In this document: one piece after another, positions 62,706 to 64,000 of the stretch | Layout of the letters: each line of letters opens with the position of its first letter | How positions within the stretch are numbered: the stretch's first letter is position 1 | Source of the DNA: Aurelia coerulea | Lineage: Eukaryota > Cnidaria > Scyphozoa > Semaeostomeae > Ulmaridae | Assembly (NCBI GenBank): GCA_039566865.1 | Contig: CM076949.1 | Coordinates: 19,568,501 to 19,632,500 of the forward strand | Length of the DNA stretch: 64,000 nucleotides | Reading direction: 5' to 3' | The notes under the pieces: model-generated | The model's input: the letters and a program-made list of their open reading frames with translations, nothing else | The model's database searches: none | Told to the model about the DNA's origin: nothing | Made by a program: the position numbers and the translations under genes

Positions 62706-64000
62706 TTCCTCTTTGAAGCAAGCGTGCCATTTCATAGTTTACTAGTTTACTTTCATAGTTTAGTCATATGTTTTTGATATAAACGCAAATTTTTGTTCAG
62801 TTTATTTACAAGGTAACTCTGAAGTAATTTTACCCTGCCTTTCTTCAGATTTCAATAATTTATCTCAACTGCTTTTGGGGTATCTGTATCCTTCATAGAT
62901 CCCGGGAATCAGTTGAAGGATGACTAACGGTAGATTAGATGTATAACGAAAACGCATGTCAATTTTCGTGTCACGGAGCAGTCTGTGCTTACCTTACCTT
63001 GAGGTGAGAAATTTTGGTAAGCGCAGTGAGAGGAACTTAGATAGTGTGTGACCAAAGAGATCAGTCATTATTTTTCCTTGCGCTTTGATGAATACGAACA
63101 CCTGGAAGATTTGAGATTTAAACTTTATTTAAATCTTCTATCGAGTGATTTTTATTTGTATTATTTTAGTTACGTGAAGGTATTTTAATGTGTATACGAA
63201 AAGAGCGGAAAGGATTAGTGTTTTATAACCTGTTTTCAATGTAACATATGTTTATTTACTTTAATATAACTAATTATGTACTGAAAGCCTAAGCATATTA
63301 GAGAATTTACTGAGTAAATTGTTGACATATTGTTTGTTTCTTTGTTTGTTTGAAATTATACATAGATTGAGTTTTAGCTTTGATGTTTAATCTGAGGTAG
63401 TACAATTATTGCTTGATATTTACGATTTGTAGAGAACTTGAAGAAAAGTGTTTTGAAACTGAAAAGTTGGCTGGAAGTTTTTATGTTGACCACTGCCTAA
63501 GAACAACAGTGCAAACGTTTCTTAAAACTGGTGGGGTAATTTGAAAAAACCGCAACCATATTGAAAATATTTAAATACTTTCATCAGAGACTGTTCACAG
63601 TATCAAACCATAGGTAGCAGCGTATGGTTTTAAGATTAGTAAAAATATTTATCATATGCAGCCTTATTATATTCCTATGTCTTTCTCTGGTTTGATGATG
63701 CTCCTTGTGTCTCTCCGCCAAAATATTAGGGCTATCGTTAGACCCAGTCTCCAACTTTGGGGAAAGACGATGTTGTATATGATAAGTAACCAATTTCACA
63801 ACCATACGCTGCTGTGATCAAACATACCCCATGCTCAAAGTTGAGAAAGCTCGCTTCGCATTGATAGATTCGTTCAGTGGAAATCATAAATCCACACCAC
63901 AACAAACAACACCTAAGCGCATATGTTCTTTAGTAACATAAACATACCAGGTTGAGCGAAAGGAACTTAAAATGCTTGAAAGTCCGTTATTCAGAGAATA
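62706..64000. other. Intergenic end of window
   Basis: AT-rich; no clear gene. One possible exon is listed separately. Confidence 0.4.
63435..63531 (+). CDS. Doubtful single exon
   Basis: Between ACGATTTGTAG and GGTGGG|GTAATT a frame reads ELEEKCFETEKLAGSFYVDH and onward to FLKTGG. The composition is protein-like but matches no family I recognise, and no partner exon is visible. Confidence 0.15.

Overview
This is an animal (metazoan) nuclear genomic window. The genes are split by GT-AG introns, the sequence is AT-rich, and intron space is packed with short inverted-repeat transposons. The two cellular genes, an adhesion GPCR and a ULK/ATG1 kinase, are animal families. Very high MITE density, a tRNA-derived SINE, a Ty3/gypsy element and a LINE scrap suggest a marine invertebrate, perhaps a cnidarian. 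That placement is inference; no species call can be made from the sequence alone. Everything recognisable as coding is on the + strand.

Layout: (1) About 0.9-11.5 kb is the 3' part of an adhesion GPCR gene: GAIN exon, GPS/TM1 exon, TM2 exon, TM4 exon, and a last exon with TM5-TM7 and tail. Its introns are filled with at least ten inverted-repeat elements. No TM3 exon is visible, and the place where it should be holds a 1.47-kb element made of CCTAGG and CAAGG repeats. (2) 12.0-18.75 kb is a Ty3/gypsy retrotransposon. It has gag (one frameshift), a candidate -1 frameshift site, and an intact 1557-codon pol frame that unusually begins with a MYND zinc finger. A candidate 3' LTR is present but no 5' LTR was found. 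(3) 18.75-25.2 kb is intergenic. It holds a ~90-bp tandem array carrying two nested insertions, paired inverted-repeat elements, and a decaying array next to the ULK start. (4) 25,265-57,934 is a complete ULK1/2 (ATG1) autophagy kinase gene of 23 proposed exons. They sum to 2985 nt in one frame (994 residues), with every junction in phase. (5) 57.9-64 kb is intergenic and holds more inverted-repeat elements plus one doubtful exon.

The adhesion receptor and the kinase have no evident functional link. The main story is two ordinary animal genes hosting a dense, layered population of non-autonomous DNA transposons. Many have readable target-site duplications: 8 bp (hAT-like), TA (Tc1/mariner-like), 3 bp and TTTAA. 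They also include very large perfect palindromes. The most unusual items are the MYND-finger retrotransposon, the two-alphabet repeat element inside the GPCR, the GC-rich hairpin cluster at 34.2 kb, and the layered insertions at 19.5-20.5 kb.
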